Assembly: GCF_035594125.1 (NCBI RefSeq)
Contig: NC_087186.1
Coordinates: 1,830,228-1,894,227, forward strand
Reading direction: 5' to 3'
DNA length: 64,000 nucleotides
Source: Scylla paramamosain
Taxonomy: Eukaryota; Arthropoda; Malacostraca; Decapoda; Portunidae
Shown in pieces: positions 41,154-55,756 of the stretch. The notes under the pieces are model-generated. The model made no database searches. It worked only from the letters and a program-made list of their open reading frames with translations, and was not told the DNA's origin. Position 1 is the stretch's first letter. Each line of letters starts with the position of its first letter. The position numbers were made by a program, and so were the translations under genes.

Positions 41154-41196
41154 CATCGTATTTTCATGTACCCCAGTTTGGAAAACACGTACTGCA
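40889..41196. mobile_element. Possible hAT-type MITE with internal (GT)n
   Basis: TAGTGCTGTCCAAACT at 40,889-40,904 and a near-complement (AGTTTGGAAAACACGTACTG, from 41,175) are the imperfect terminal repeats of a 308-bp unit that holds the (GT)n tract. 'GTCCAAAC' ends are typical of hAT non-autonomous elements. Target duplication not resolved. Confidence 0.4.
41079..41152. repeat. (GT)n microsatellite
   Basis: About 74 bp of GT dinucleotides. Confidence 0.95.
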
Positions 41197-41204
41197 TGCT
41201 GTAG

Positions 41205-43541
41205 GACACTGTTCTTCAACCTCTTCTAAGTTCATGAACCCTTCCTGGAGCTTTGAGAAATCCATGTACCCCTAGCCTCGAAAATCCCGTTTTAAGTATT
41301 AGGTGTCTATTTGAGACAAAAAAAAAAAAAAATAGCTACTTGGTCCTACATCACAGCGATATAGGTGATAGATATATAATAAAGTAAGATAGTTTTGATA
41401 CATATTGCATTTCTGCTTTTAGATGTACAGATAATTTCTAAATGGTTTGAAAAAAAAGATGCAAATGGAAAAAAAACTGCAAATGGAATTTAACATTGTA
41501 AACATACACTTTATAAAATAGCAGTATATCTAATGAAAAGGCTTTACATTCAGTGACTGGTTTGCTGCTGCACTGTTGCAACAATCTTTTCAAAGTGAGG
41601 CTTTATTTCACTTTCTAGTGCATCCCTCATCAGAGAATCCACATCTTGTAACTGGTTAGGTTGTTGGTATTCGCACTAGATAAGACATGGCCATTCGTGC
41701 AAGTTCTTCGTAGTCTGGAATTCCTAAAAAGTGAGCACTAGAAATCTCCATAGTAGAAGTCACGATATGAAGACTTCTATGCTAAATCAGTGGATAGTTC
41801 TAGCAAAGTAGATGTCAGTGATTTCAGATTGGCTGATCTGGTATTAGCTGAATCAAAGGAGTTCACAACACACATACATTCTTCGAGTGCTCTTGCCTCT
41901 TAATCAGGGAAATACAGATTTTTTTTTTTCTCGAGATTGTCCAGTTGAAAATTTACAAAATCCTTAATGAAAATATTGAGGATTTTGTAATTTTTCATCT
42001 GGACAATCTGGAGAAAAAAAAAAAAGTCTGATGAAGGAGATAACACTTTCCAGTTGTACTCTTTCAAAAAGTGATCAAGGGAGCTGAAACTACTGAAGTC
42101 CTTAGTTTGAACTTTTCTTTTCCATAACCCAAGCTTCAGTTCTACCAGTGACATAAAAAATATCCCCACCAAAGCTTTGGAGAGATAGGTTTAACTGATT
42201 CAGCTTCTCAAAGATGGAAGCTATGAGTATGATAATCTGGCAATCCAGTAGTTGTCCTGGAGCTTCTTTCTGGAGCCCTTTCGTCTTCTTGAGTCAAAAA
42301 TACGTCTACTTCTTCTTTTAGTGCTAAAAATCTGTTCAACACTTTCCCACAAGACAACCAACGAACTTCTGCATGAGGTAGAAGCTTAGAAAATTTTGCA
42401 TCCATTTCCTTGCAAAGCTGCTCAAACATGCGACTCTTTTTCTTGTCCTTGCACTGATATTATTCACTATCTTTACATTATTGATGATTTCGTCAAAATG
42501 ATTTTTTTCCCACATTTGACAGTAGATTCTTGGCAGCCAGTGCTTCCCGATGCAATATACAGTGAGCTGAATAGCAGCTGGGACCAACATAATTAATTTT
42601 TTTTGACAACACCTTTCTTTCAACCATTGCTGCAGCCCCTTCTGTGGTAATACAACCACATTTGTTCCAGCTCAGATCATTCTTGACCAAACATTCATTT
42701 ATCTTGGCGAATATTCCCTCTGTTGTTGTCTGCATACCTAATGGTAAACAATAGGAAATGCTCTTCTATTTTCTTGGAGTGACTGTTACGAAAGCCGCAG
42801 TAAGCTAAAAGTTGAGCAACATTTGCAATGTCAGTGGTTTCATCGAACTGCAAATCAAACCAGGGTGCTAACCTGAGGATTGTAAGTAGCTGATCCTTCA
42901 AATCTTCTGCGACTACCACGGATCGACGTTTCATTGTGGAATCTGAAAGTGGAATATTAAGTGGTTTCTTGCCTCCATGCAGATGCTGGGCACTTTTTTC
43001 TAAGCATGGAAGAATGACTGTCTCAGCTAGAGTGAAAGGTTTCTTAGCTTTCATAAGTACATGGGCTATTTCCATTGATGTCATTAGTAGGGCCTTCTCT
43101 TCTTTTTCTCGATGGATCACAATGCTGCTGAAGGAGCTTTGTTGCTTTAATGAGTTCAGCTAAAGTTGCTTCAAAGAACTCCTTTGATTTCTTCTTATGC
43201 TCGTCGTGTTGTTTTTTTTGAGATGAGACAGTAGTTTGGAAGATACAAGACTTGCATAGAACAGAAGAGATTCTGTTCCTCTTCATTTGGCTAATAAAAT
43301 CCATACTTAACATAATCATCATTCTAATTCCTTTTCTTTTGCTTTCAGTTGAATGGACGGATTTGATGGATATTGCCTTTTCTCCTTGAAACTTGTTTCA
43401 CCACTATTCCTCGGTTTTGGTAAAACTGATCCAGCTGTGTAATCTTACTCTATTTTCATCACTCGTTGGCCTTTTATTCAGTTCCTCAGGTCGTGGTTCA
43501 TCAATAACACCGGGTTTCTTGAAGTACTTGAGCAGTGCCAT
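41205..43541 (-). pseudogene. hAT transposase pseudogene (ZBED5/FAM200-like)
   Basis: The minus-strand start ATG is at 43,541: [15 protein letters not shown], then [16 protein letters not shown] decayed zinc-finger region follows (43.3-43.0 kb). Then come SDSTMKRRSVVVAEDLKDQL, FDLQFDETTDIANVAQLLAY (DET/S-type catalytic region), TEGIFAKINE, CGCITTEGAAAMV, CILHREALAAKNLL and HAEVRWLSCGKVLNRFLAL. C-terminal pieces run down to about 41,550. These motifs in this order identify a hAT transposase of the ZBED5/FAM200 lineage. At least six frameshifts or stops. A terminal-repeat-like CACTGTTCTTCAACC lies at 41,208, with no clear partner on the right because an (AT)n tract follows. Confidence 0.8.
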
Positions 43542-43640
43542 CTGCGGGAAAAAAAAATCTCTACTAAGTTTTATTACAAATCTACCATACTACGTATATT
43601 CTGCCATCTCAGTACTACTAGATTAGCCTCGTCTATCCTG

Positions 43641-43799
<159 letters not shown>

Positions 43800-44535
43800 T
43801 GTGAAAGGGTTTGCGGCTAGCTAAATTAAGTGCCCCTGATAATAATTATATAATCACTCTTATTTGCATCTTGCAAGTATATCTTTTCTAGGGTGACCCC
43901 TTAAAAAATCTAGCGCACTCTGAGCGCGGAACAAAGAGAACGGCCTCGGTGGTGGGTATATTGCTGTAAACACCAAGACAATATGGTTGCTAACGTAATC
44001 TATAAAAGCTCTTCACTGCTATTGTTTCGTTTTATGAGGTTGGAATTTTTTTTGTCATATTCTATTAAGAAACTGGCAATTTTTATGCAGCATTTTGTCA
44101 AAGGTTGGCATTTTTCCTGGAAGAAAATCAAACAACCCTGCTTACATCTCTCTCTCACTTTCTCCGATAATTATACACGATACAAACACAAATCAACTTA
44201 TATTTCAAAACATAGTGACATGATGTATAGATAGGTGGATAGAAGGAAACACGACACCGGTATGCAGAATTGTAGATAAGATAATTTCCCAATTATTTTC
44301 GTTAGCGTTTCTTCGGGGAAAGAAACAACACCTCAAGTAAATAAAAAAATTGTCTGCCTGTGTTTACTTTCATCCGCCAATCATTTTTTATTACTTAGCA
44401 GTATACAGGCGATTTTGGGTGGTCAAGTCGGGAGCGACTCGACTGTGTGTCCAAGGGACTTGAAGGTGGAATGAGGTTAACACTGTTCCGAGTGTAGTAT
44501 ACTCCTACTACCGGCGCCTGTGACAAGCCTAATAC
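43800..44535. other. No recognisable feature
   Basis: AT-rich DNA without a domain-bearing frame. Confidence 0.45.
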
Positions 44536-44640
44536 GAGTACTAGGGGTGGGCGGGATCTGGGTACTGGACCCGAATCCCACGGATCCGAGTACTGAACCC
44601 AAATCCCACGGATCCGAGGATAGCTGACGGATCCGATTAC
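44536..44640. repeat. Short duplication with GGATCCGAG boxes
   Basis: CCACGGATCCGAG with a preceding ACTGRACCCRAATC occurs twice (about 44,563-44,588 and 44,594-44,620), next to CTAGGGGTGGGCGGG. This could be a hAT/MITE end or local duplication. Confidence 0.4.
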
Positions 44641-45387
44641 CGATGCTGGTACTCGAATCACTGATACGAATACCAATCTGAGACGAATTCTCATACGATT
44701 ACTCACGATTACCCTTTAACTTCGATATTCAATATGAACATTATTTGTACTGACCATCGTATTTATAACGGACTCGATATTACCAGTGATGAGTATAAAA
44801 CAGTTTTAGTCATACGTATAAAAAATATCTTGGCTAGCGAGATATAACATAAATTTACTGTTGCCATGCGTGTGTGTTTTTTTTTTTTTTTTTTTTACGA
44901 ACGCTGATTGGCTGGGCATGTGTGACGTCGGAGCTTAGCCGCGCATCCCCACTTCCAGATTCAGCCACCCAGCAAGGGGTTCACCCCCCCACCTATTTAC
45001 CATCTACTTTTCTTCATCCTTTCACCCTAACTACGTCTTCCTTACTAGATAAACTCTTTTTCACCCAACTGTCTTTCCCCACCACCCTCCCCAAAAAAAA
45101 AATCCAGATTTTGAACATACGAGACTTCATTTAAAAAATAGCAACGAAGTCTGCCCACAATCTTTAATCTACTACTTTCCTACAATTTCCTTTCTTTTAC
45201 TTCTTCTGTCCAAACTCTTCAATATTTTCAATCTTTCTATAAGAAAAAAAAAAAAAATTCCAGATTTTAATTATGTATTTCCTCTCTTTTTCTTCCCGTG
45301 TACCAGTCCAGGTACACCTCCCTACTTTTATGTAACCCGTCTTTTCTTCAGTAAACTTTTGTAAACTTTGTATACTTCTAGATTGCC

Positions 45388-45500
45388 TGGGACGCGACGA
45401 AAGGACGAGGAGTAGGTCAACCACGCCATTGGAAGGACGAGGATCCAAATAGAGGACGAGCTAAGGCGAGGACCCATATGGAGGACGAGCGAGGACGAGC
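45388..45500 (+). repeat. GGACGAG-rich 5' UTR of LINE-C
   Basis: About seven copies of AGGACGAG or a close variant. Downstream promoter elements of other non-LTR elements are short GA-CG motifs, so an internal promoter role is possible but unproven. Confidence 0.45.
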
Positions 45501-45579
45501 GAGTATGAGCTAGAAACGGACACCGCGACGCAACGGACACCGCCAGCCTTCAGTCTCCAGTCCCCACAGCTGGACCCTG

Positions 45580-46199
45580 ATGACCAGCAAGCAACAAAAA
45601 AAAAAAACTCAAATATACCACAGCAAATGCTTCAAAATTAATGAATCTACAGTGATTGTTGACCTCGCTAGCGAGGCAGACCTCACAAATCACTCTTCCC
45701 CGGAAGTCTCTCGTAAACTCAAGGCACAGGGCCTCACCCTCTACGAATCTCCTGTCATGTTTGCTTCTCGCACCGTTCTCGCACGAAAACTAGACGCTTA
45801 CCGTATCCAAAGATCACTTCCAGACATCACCCAAGAAATACAAGACAAAAATAATGTGACAATCGAAGATATAAAAGTTATTCCCAGGGCCCACCTCCTT
45901 AAGATTCGCCTGGCGAGAAGCCAACAACCTTACAAGAGAAGGGATAAAACTCTTCTCGGTAATAATCCCACCATATAATATAAACACAGAGAGGCATACT
46001 GAGATAACCCAGTGCTTCAAGTGCCTCCAGTATACACACAAGACACAAGACTGGAAGAAAACAGCAGACACATAATCCAGGTGCGCGGAAGAAGGATATA
46101 ATTACAAGTAATGCACATCAATACACATTAAATGCATGAACTGCGGAGGCAGCCACGTTGCTGTTGCCTTTCAGTGTTCAGCAGAGGGAACAAATTGAA
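45580..46199 (+). pseudogene. LINE-C ORF1 (gag-like, CCHC zinc knuckles)
   Basis: The ATG at 45,580 opens 132 codons with VIVDLASEADLTNH, ASRTVLARKLDAYRIQRSLP and DIKVIPRAHLLKIRLARSQQ, then a stop. In other frames a run of zinc knuckles follows: CFKCLQYTHKTQDW (about 46,016), CAEEGYNYK (about 46,083) and CMNCGGSHVAVAFQC (about 46,138). An RRM-like half then knuckles is the ORF1 layout of Jockey/I elements; it would coat the LINE RNA. Broken by stops. Confidence 0.65.
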
Positions 46200-46920
46200 A
46201 CACAGCAACAAAGCCACGAAACACGATTGAAACCACATCTACATACGCCAGCACTGCCGCTAACACCTCCACACCACTAATGCCCACATTAGCCACACAT
46301 CAAACACCACCGCAGTCCACGCTGGCAAACAACCTGCTGGATATACACACAAAAATCAGTCTTGTAAACGCTATGGTCTCAACACTTAGTGGTGGGGACA
46401 TCCTAACATACAAACACACTTTCCTCTAACTTTGTAGGGAAAACAGCCATCCAGTCGTACGAATCCAGGACACAGTCATCCAAACCTGCACAGGCACCTT
46501 CAAGGCAAACAGTCACAACTTGAACAAAATACAGGAGATGGTGTACAAGACAATAGCAGACAAAACATGCACAAACATAAAACGAAAACCAAGTAAAACA
46601 CGTTCGACATCTCTCAAGAATCCCATTCTTCCGCGCGCACCGAAGGGCTACCAAACAGACCTGCACAAACACTAACACAATACCACCGCACTCCCAACTC
46701 TAACCTCACAACAGAACATCAAAGACACCATTGACTCTCCCCACCACAATCAACACAATCACTAACCTATAGAAGAACCAACACCCAATGAAAATAAACA
46801 TAATACTCCAGCTACACACTCACCATCTAACTCAGACGGCGAAGCCATTCCTCGCACACAGTCCCACGAGGGACGATAAAACATGGAAAAAATAAAACGC
46901 AAAAATACAAAGCACAAAAA
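46200..46920 (+). other. LINE-C linker between ORF1 and endonuclease
   Basis: A/C-rich, almost G-free plus strand, presumably the C-terminal part of ORF1. No motif readable. Confidence 0.45.
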
Positions 46921-46924
46921 TACT

Positions 46925-48367
46925 GAAATTAATGCAATTAAATTGTCGCGGTTACCATAATAACACCTTCGTCGAAGAAAATCCCGACGTAATTCTCCTC
47001 GACGACATCGGGAACCTTCCCCATCCACGCAGAGTCAAAGACTATGGGTACACTACACACTATACACAGGGTGTCCACGACGGCGTAGCCGTTATGGTCA
47101 GAATAAACTTAAAACATGAATCCCTCAAAACATGGGCCACACTTTTTGGCTGTAAAAATACACACAAACAACAACTCAATCATAATAGCTATAACCTACA
47201 CACACCCTAATACTCACATACCCTTCGCCGACATTAACAAACTTTTCAATTACAATACACCGACATACATAATCGCAGACGTGAACGCCAGACATACAAC
47301 TTTCGGCCACTCCACTAACAACACACATGGCAAATAACTGCACCAAATAATGACCCGGAAACGGCTTTGACATAACTTACACAGACAACTGTACAGGAAG
47401 ACCGGATATAGCTATCACAAACAGACACGCCAGCCACCTTCACCACCACTTAGCCCCAAGTAAACTGTGTGGCTCAGACAACATTCCTCTATTAGTATAC
47501 ATTTCAGCCAATCCCATAGCTACAACTACAAACAAACAAACTGGAAATCCTTCCAAGAAACACTCCAAAACACCTACTACCCATCCACATTAAACAACTA
47601 GCACTCTTCAACACTCGACACACATATTAAAAACTTACACACACAGATACTGCAGGCTGCAAATGCACATATCCCAAAAAATGAACCATAAAATCTACTA
47701 CTTCATCCTCTCATTGAAAACAAAATGACTAGTCACCTGCTACCACAATATTTTCAAAAGAAACAGACACACACACCTCAGGGTAGGCAGGACCCTGGAT
47801 ATTTTGAGAGGTCACATAATTAATAGTTTTAACACAGATCATGACAATCATTGGCTCAATTTAATCAAAACAACCCCAGACAAAAGGAAAACAATTCCTA
47901 CAAAACTACAACTCCGAGGTACTGAGAAGCCAACCTTTGAGTACCTCAACATAAACAACATCAGAGTTACAAACCTTATTAATGTAACTGCCGCATTTAA
48001 AAACCACTGGTCGCGTGTTTTCAGCCCACACGCCCCACACCCTCTCCCAGCAGCTGCAGAACACATCAATACAATCACAGTACACATGAATAACACACAA
48101 CAAGAAACATTGCCAGAACATACCATCAGACTACACACACTACAACACAATAATTCGCTCACAACACCAATTGAGGAGAATGAGGTAAAGAGGCTGTTGA
48201 GGCGCACACCTCGACGTGGGCCCGGCTCAACCGGCATATCTTAGGCCATGGCTCGCCACTTGCCCCCGAACATTATATCCTCCCTCACGATCAATTTACA
48301 ATGCCTGCCTGGCAACAGGCTACTTCCCCAGGCCATACAACATAGCAACGACAATATTCATCCCCAA
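46925..48367 (+). pseudogene. LINE-C ORF2: endonuclease and RT start
   Basis: MQLNCRGYHNNTFVEENPDV at 46,932 is the endonuclease start; VHDGVAVMVRINLKHE, then frame-shifted HFLAVKIHTNNNS, and ADVNARHTTFGHSTNNTHGK (GDFN-equivalent DVNA) follow. An RT N-terminal part at 48,150-48,367 reads EENEVKRLLRRTPRRGPGST and NACLATGYFPRPYNIAT, then the IFIPK motif. Multiple stops and frameshifts. Confidence 0.6.
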
Positions 48368-51300
48368 GGAGGAGGCAGTAGACACCTGCCGAAACGATAA
48401 TTACTCCCAGTGAGGTCTAAAGCACTGTTCAGGGGGTGCTGTAAACTTATCATTAAACCCAGCTGTGACCTCACTGAACGTTTCCCTTTGTGTCTCACAA
48501 CACAAGGGGGCAGTCACAGCCTGCCCTCTAAAGACAACTCTCTTCCTCCACACAAAACTACAAGCACCTAATAACACACACACCCTTCACTCAAAAATTT
48601 TAAAATCATCATGGCGACTCCTACACCAGCCTCGGAGTCCCCATCTGGGGAGGGGACCATAAATGTCCCCAGGTCGGACTGCCTTTCTGTCGACGACCCT
48701 AAGTGTCTTGACAGCACCCTCAACTTATTCTTCTTTAACTTCTGCAACATTCGCGGTCTAAGATATAATTTTCAATCTGTAGAACACCACCTCTCCTCTT
48801 CTAAACCTCATCTTCTTTTCCTCACTGAAACTCAGGTGTCTGAGGCAACTGACAGTAGCCCCTTTTCTGTTCCCTCCTACTTTCTCTATCCTCATTTTCG
48901 ATCCAAAGCTGGATGCTGCGTTTATGTGCGCAATGACTTAACCTGTTCTCGTGCCCACGCTCTTGAATCTCCCGAGTTTTCCACCATCTGGCTACGACTA
49001 CAGAGTCACTCTCATACTAAATTTATCTGTGCTGTATACCTCTCACCTAACTCCTCTGACTATAAGAAATTGTTTGACTTTTTAACTTCCAAAGTGGAGC
49101 ACATTCTGACCCTCTTCCCTTTTCCAGATATCTCCATTCTTGGAGACTTCAATGTTCACCAGCTTAGGCTTTCCTCTCCCTTCATTGACCATCCTGGTGA
49201 ACTAGCATACAACTTTGCTATCCTCCATGACCTAGAGCAATTGGTGTAACACCCTACTCGTATTCCTGACCGTCTTGGAGATACGCCCAACATTCTTGAC
49301 CTTTTCCTGACCTCTAATCCTTCTGCTTATGCTGTCACCCTTTCTTCTCCGTTGGGCTCCTCCGATCACAATCTCATATCTTTATCTTGTCCTATCACTC
49401 CAATCCTTCCTCAAGATCCCCCTAAGCGAAGGTGCCTCTGGCGTTTTGCCTCTGCTAGTTGGGGGGACCTGAGGAGGTATTTTGTTGATTTTCCTTAGAA
49501 TGACTACTGCTTCCGTGTTAGAGACCCGTCTTTGTGTGCTGAGCGCATAACAGAGGTGATAGTGTCTGGCATGGAGGCATACATTCCTCACTCTTTTTCT
49601 CGTCCTAAACCTTCTAAACCTTGGTTTAACACAGCTTGTTCTCGTGCTATATATGATAGAGAGGTGGCCCACAAAAGGTACTTAAGCCTTCCATCACCAG
49701 AATCTCATGCACTTTATATTTCTGCCCGGAACTATGCCAAGTCTGTTCTCCAACTAGCCAAAAACTCCTTCATTAACAGAAAATGTCAAAACATTTCAAG
49801 ATCTAACTCCCCTCGTGATTTCTGGCATCTAGCCAAAAATATCTCCAATAACTTTGCTTCTTCTTCTTTTCCTCCTCTATTTCAACCAGATGGCACCACT
49901 GCTATCACATCTATTTCTAAAGCTGAACTCTTTGCTTTGCTAAAAACTCTACCTTGGACGATTCTGGGCTTGTTCCTCCCTCTCTTCCACCCTCTGACTA
50001 CTTCATGCCACCTATTAAAATTCTTCGGAATGATGTTTTCCATGCCCTCGCTGGCCTAAACCCTCGGAAGGCTTATGGACCTGATGGGGTCCCTGCTATT
50101 GTTCTCCGAAACTGTGCCTCCGTGCTTGCACCTTGCCTAGTCAAACTCTTTCAACTCTGTCTGTCAACATCTACCTTTCCTTCTTGCTGGAAGTTTGCCT
50201 ACATTCAACCTGTTCCTAAAATGAGTGACCGTTCTAATCCCTCAAACTACCGTCCTATTGCTTTAATTTCCTTCCTATCTAAAGTTTTTGAATCTATCCT
50301 CAACAGGAAGATTCTTAAACATCTATCACTTCACAACCTTCTATCTGATCGCCAGTATGGGTTCCGTCAAGGCCGCTCTACTGGTGATCTTCTGGCTTTC
50401 CTTACTGAGTCTTGGTCATCCTCTTTTAGAGATTTTGGTGAAACTTTAGCTGTTGCCTTGGACATATCAAAAGCTTTTGATAGAGTCTGGGAGAAAGCTT
50501 TGATTTCCAAACTACCCTCCTACGGTTTCTATCCTTCTCTCTGTAACTTCATCTCAAGTTTCCTTTCTGACTGTTCTATTGCTGCTGTGGTAGACGGTCA
50601 CTGTTCTTCTCCTAAATCTATTAACAGTGGTGTTCCTCAGGGTTTTGTCCTGTCACCCACTCTCTTCTTATTGTTCATTAATGATCATCTAAACCAAACT
50701 TCTTGTCCTATCCACTCCTACGCTGATGATACCACCCTGCACTTTTCCACGTCTTTTCATAGACGTCCAACCCTTCAGGAGGTAAACATATCACGCAGGG
50801 AAGCCACAGAACGCCTGACTTCTGATCTTTCTAAAATTTCTGATTGGGGCAGAGCAAACTTGGTATTGTTCAATGCCTCAATAACTCAATTCCTCCATCT
50901 ATCAACTCGACACAACCTTCCAGACAACTATCCCCTCTTCTTCAATGACACTCAACTGTCCCCCTCATCTACACTGAACATCCTCGGTCTGTCCTTTACT
51001 TATAATCTGAACTGGAAACTTCACATCTCATCTCTAGCTAAAACAGCTTCTATGAAGTTAGGTGTTCTGAGACGTCTCCGCCAGTTTTGCTCACCCCTCA
51101 GCTGCTAACTCTGTACAAGGGCCTTATCCGTCCATGTATGGAATATGCTTCACATGTCTGGGGGGTTCCACTCATACTGCTCTTCTAGATAGGGTGGAAT
51201 CAAAAGCTTTTCGTCTCATCAACTCCTCTCTAACTGACTCTTGCTAACTGTATGCCTCCCCTCCTTCCGCGGCCTCGCTGCACAAGACTTTCTTTTTTCT

Positions 51301-51490
51301 CTCACCCCTATTCTGTCCACCTCTCTAACGCAAGAGTAAACCAGTAATCTCAATCATTCATCCCTTTCTCTGGTAAACTCTGGAACTCCCTGCCTCCTTC
51401 TGTATTTCCACCTTCCTATGACTTGAATTCCTTCAAGAGGGAGGTTTCAAGACACTTATCCATCAATTTTTGACCACTGCTTTGACCCTT
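48368..51490 (+). mobile_element. LINE family A, copy 7 (full 5' end, inactivated)
   Basis: It starts with the family 5' end GGAGGAGGCAGTAGACACC inside LINE-C and shows the conserved 5' UTR hairpin (48,408-48,486). It is very close to copy 1. The 3' UTR is cut at CTTTTA (51,490), where a diverged second family-A 3' end begins. Confidence 0.85.
48611..51472 (+). pseudogene. LINE-A EN-RT pseudogene (copy 7)
   Basis: The frame from the ATG at 48,611 is stopped at 49,247 (CAA to TAA after LEQLV). A second stop lies at about 49,497 (Trp to TAG), and a small deletion shifts the frame at about 49,937. RT is otherwise open from 49,954 to 51,108 with [18 protein letters not shown] (Ser to Phe) and YADD. 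A further deletion of about 85 bp occurs at 51,238. The sequence is young in appearance but dead. Confidence 0.85.
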
Positions 51491-51494
51491 TTAT

Positions 51495-51740
51495 GAGAGT
51501 TAATTAACCAACACTCTCAATTATGCATCCCTTTGTCTTGTAAACTCTAGAACTCTCTACCTGCCTCTGTATTTTTCTGGTTTCTATGACAAACTCTTTG
51601 AAGAGGGAGGTTTCAAGACACTTATTCTCTGTTACTTGATCATTTTATTTGGCATTGCTCAGGAAACTAGTATTTATGTGGGCATTTTTTTTATTCAAAT
51701 TTGTGTTGCCCTTGGCCAGTGCCCCTCTTGAAAAAAAAAA
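51495..51740 (+). mobile_element. Second, diverged LINE-A 3' end joined to copy 7
   Basis: Starts GAGAGTTAATTAACCA, which repeats the coding-tail segment already present at 51,331. It continues through the terminal coding region (AAGAGGGAGGTTTCAAGACA) to a 3' UTR (TTGCCCTTGGCCAGTGCCCC) and A-run. The many differences from copy 7 mark it as an older subfamily. Confidence 0.7.
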
Positions 51741-52100
51741 TAACAATAAATAAAATCATGAATTTTCAAAAGCTCAAAGAAAGGTGTATAGAAAAGTTTA
51801 AAAGACACTGATTTAAATAAAGCGTGTCTGTTGAGGAATTTGGTTTGGGCAGTGGACTAGCCTGTGGCCAGTGGCAGCGGGAAGATGTGTCCCAGGAGCT
51901 CCCATATTTTTCTCCAATACACCCAGTGCGCTTTTCACCCTCAGCATTATAGCTGGCCCCGCAGGTATGATTACTTCCATCTAAAAGTGCTTTTGTACCA
52001 AGAAACCATCTTATATGGCTGAAAAATAACATAATATCGAACTCAAAACTCCCACCAAAACTCAGGACGTACCAGCAACGCCAGACCACTGCCGCGATCA
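51741..52100. other. No recognisable feature
   Basis: Short unique stretch between the LINE-A A-run and LINE-D. A minus-strand frame (52,101-51,766) has no domain. Confidence 0.4.
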
Positions 52101-52157
52101 AAACAAATCTTCTCCCGCGTTAAATCAAATTGTTACAACCTCTACACAACAATATTT

Positions 52158-53169
<1,012 letters not shown>

Positions 53170-54045
53170 TTGTTGACCTATGATGACTATCTTTATTTTT
53201 TTTATGTTTATTTTTTATGTTTATTTTTACATGTACCTCTACATTATATTTCCTAGCCAACAGCAGTTACCTACCCTTTTTAATTTTACACTTCCCTACC
53301 TGAATTATCTTTAATAAATATTCCGCACCTCGTCTCATCTTCCCTTTCCTTTTTATTATTTTTTTTCCCTACCTTAACTTTCCGTACTTAAAATTTTACT
53401 CATTTATCTACACCCATAATGCTATGCTTTAACCTACTGCTCTTTCTAACGTTACTTTCTAACGTTACTTTATTTCACAACCTAACCTTTTCTATCTTAA
53501 TCTATCTATAATTTACCTAACAGAACCTTCCCTTACCTAACCTTAGTTCAAGCTGTCCTTTCTTACTAACTCCAACAAATTGTTCTAACACAACTCTACC
53601 CTTACTTTAGTCACTGCCTAACTTTATCTATCTAAATTTACCAACAACTCACCTACCATTAATCTAACCATTCTACACTCTCATATTACCTTAGCAAGCC
53701 TTACTTCATTTATACACTTCACCTGTTATTATTTTCTTACCCTTACCCTTACCACCTTACCCCAACTCAAGTCTGAATCGCCTAACTCAATCAACCTTAC
53801 CTTACTCTAACTATGGCTTTATCATCAAACTGAATACTTAGTAAAGACCTATACGTAAAAATAATGCAATCTCTGCAATATATTTTACTCCTGAGTTATT
53901 GGTTCACTGCTCTCCTGGAAGGCCTATATTGTGTTGTCATTACTTTGCTTTATCTTACTGTACCAGCTAGATAATCTCTCACTTTAATTACATCTCATAT
54001 ACCTCATACTTAATCTACTAAAGCCTAAATATCACTTATGTGATA
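53170..54045 (+). other. G-poor inter-ORF linker of LINE-D
   Basis: T/C/A-rich plus strand with few G residues (CTACC, CCTAACC, TTACCTTA phrases). No frame with a motif. Confidence 0.5.
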
Positions 54046-54047
54046 TA

Positions 54048-54374
<327 letters not shown>

Positions 54375-54378
54375 CTTA

Positions 54379-55384
<1,006 letters not shown>

Positions 55385-55756
55385 GCCTTGTCGCTCGCTT
55401 CGTGAGAGGGATGCTAAAATCCCCACAAAAAAAAAAAAAAAATGAGCCAGATATCACGATGTTACTGAGTAGGTTGTGACATGCTATATAGTACAATGTG
55501 ATTTTTTATTTTTTCATTGTTCAAATGAATAGTTTTTATACTTGTAATATGCTTTATTTAAGATAATGCTAGCAGTTTACTCGATAATCACACAAAAAAA
55601 AAAAAATAATTTGTCCACATTCTCTCAATATTATCCATAACGGATATTGAAAAGTCAATACATCATTTCAATAGTATCATGATGATCAATGCTCTATGCA
55701 TCTTACGCACCTGGAATTTACGACAACAGTATTTTAGCTCTCTTTCCTACAGTTAG
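55385..55756. other. No recognisable feature; probably LINE-D linker
   Basis: Contains an A-run at 55,427-55,441 and 55,594-55,606. The right part probably leads into ORF2. Confidence 0.4.

Larger units (their letters stand above)
45370..48367 (+). mobile_element. LINE family C (Jockey/I-like, two ORFs), interrupted by LINE-A copy 7
   Basis: 5' UTR with GGACGAG repeats (45,388-45,500), ORF1 from 45,580 with zinc knuckles, then an endonuclease ORF from about 46,925 and the beginning of RT up to 48,367, where LINE-A copy 7 begins within the IFIPK motif. The remainder of RT is not found after copy 7. Zinc knuckles and endonuclease style point to the Jockey/I group. The plus strand is markedly rich in A and C. 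Confidence 0.65.
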
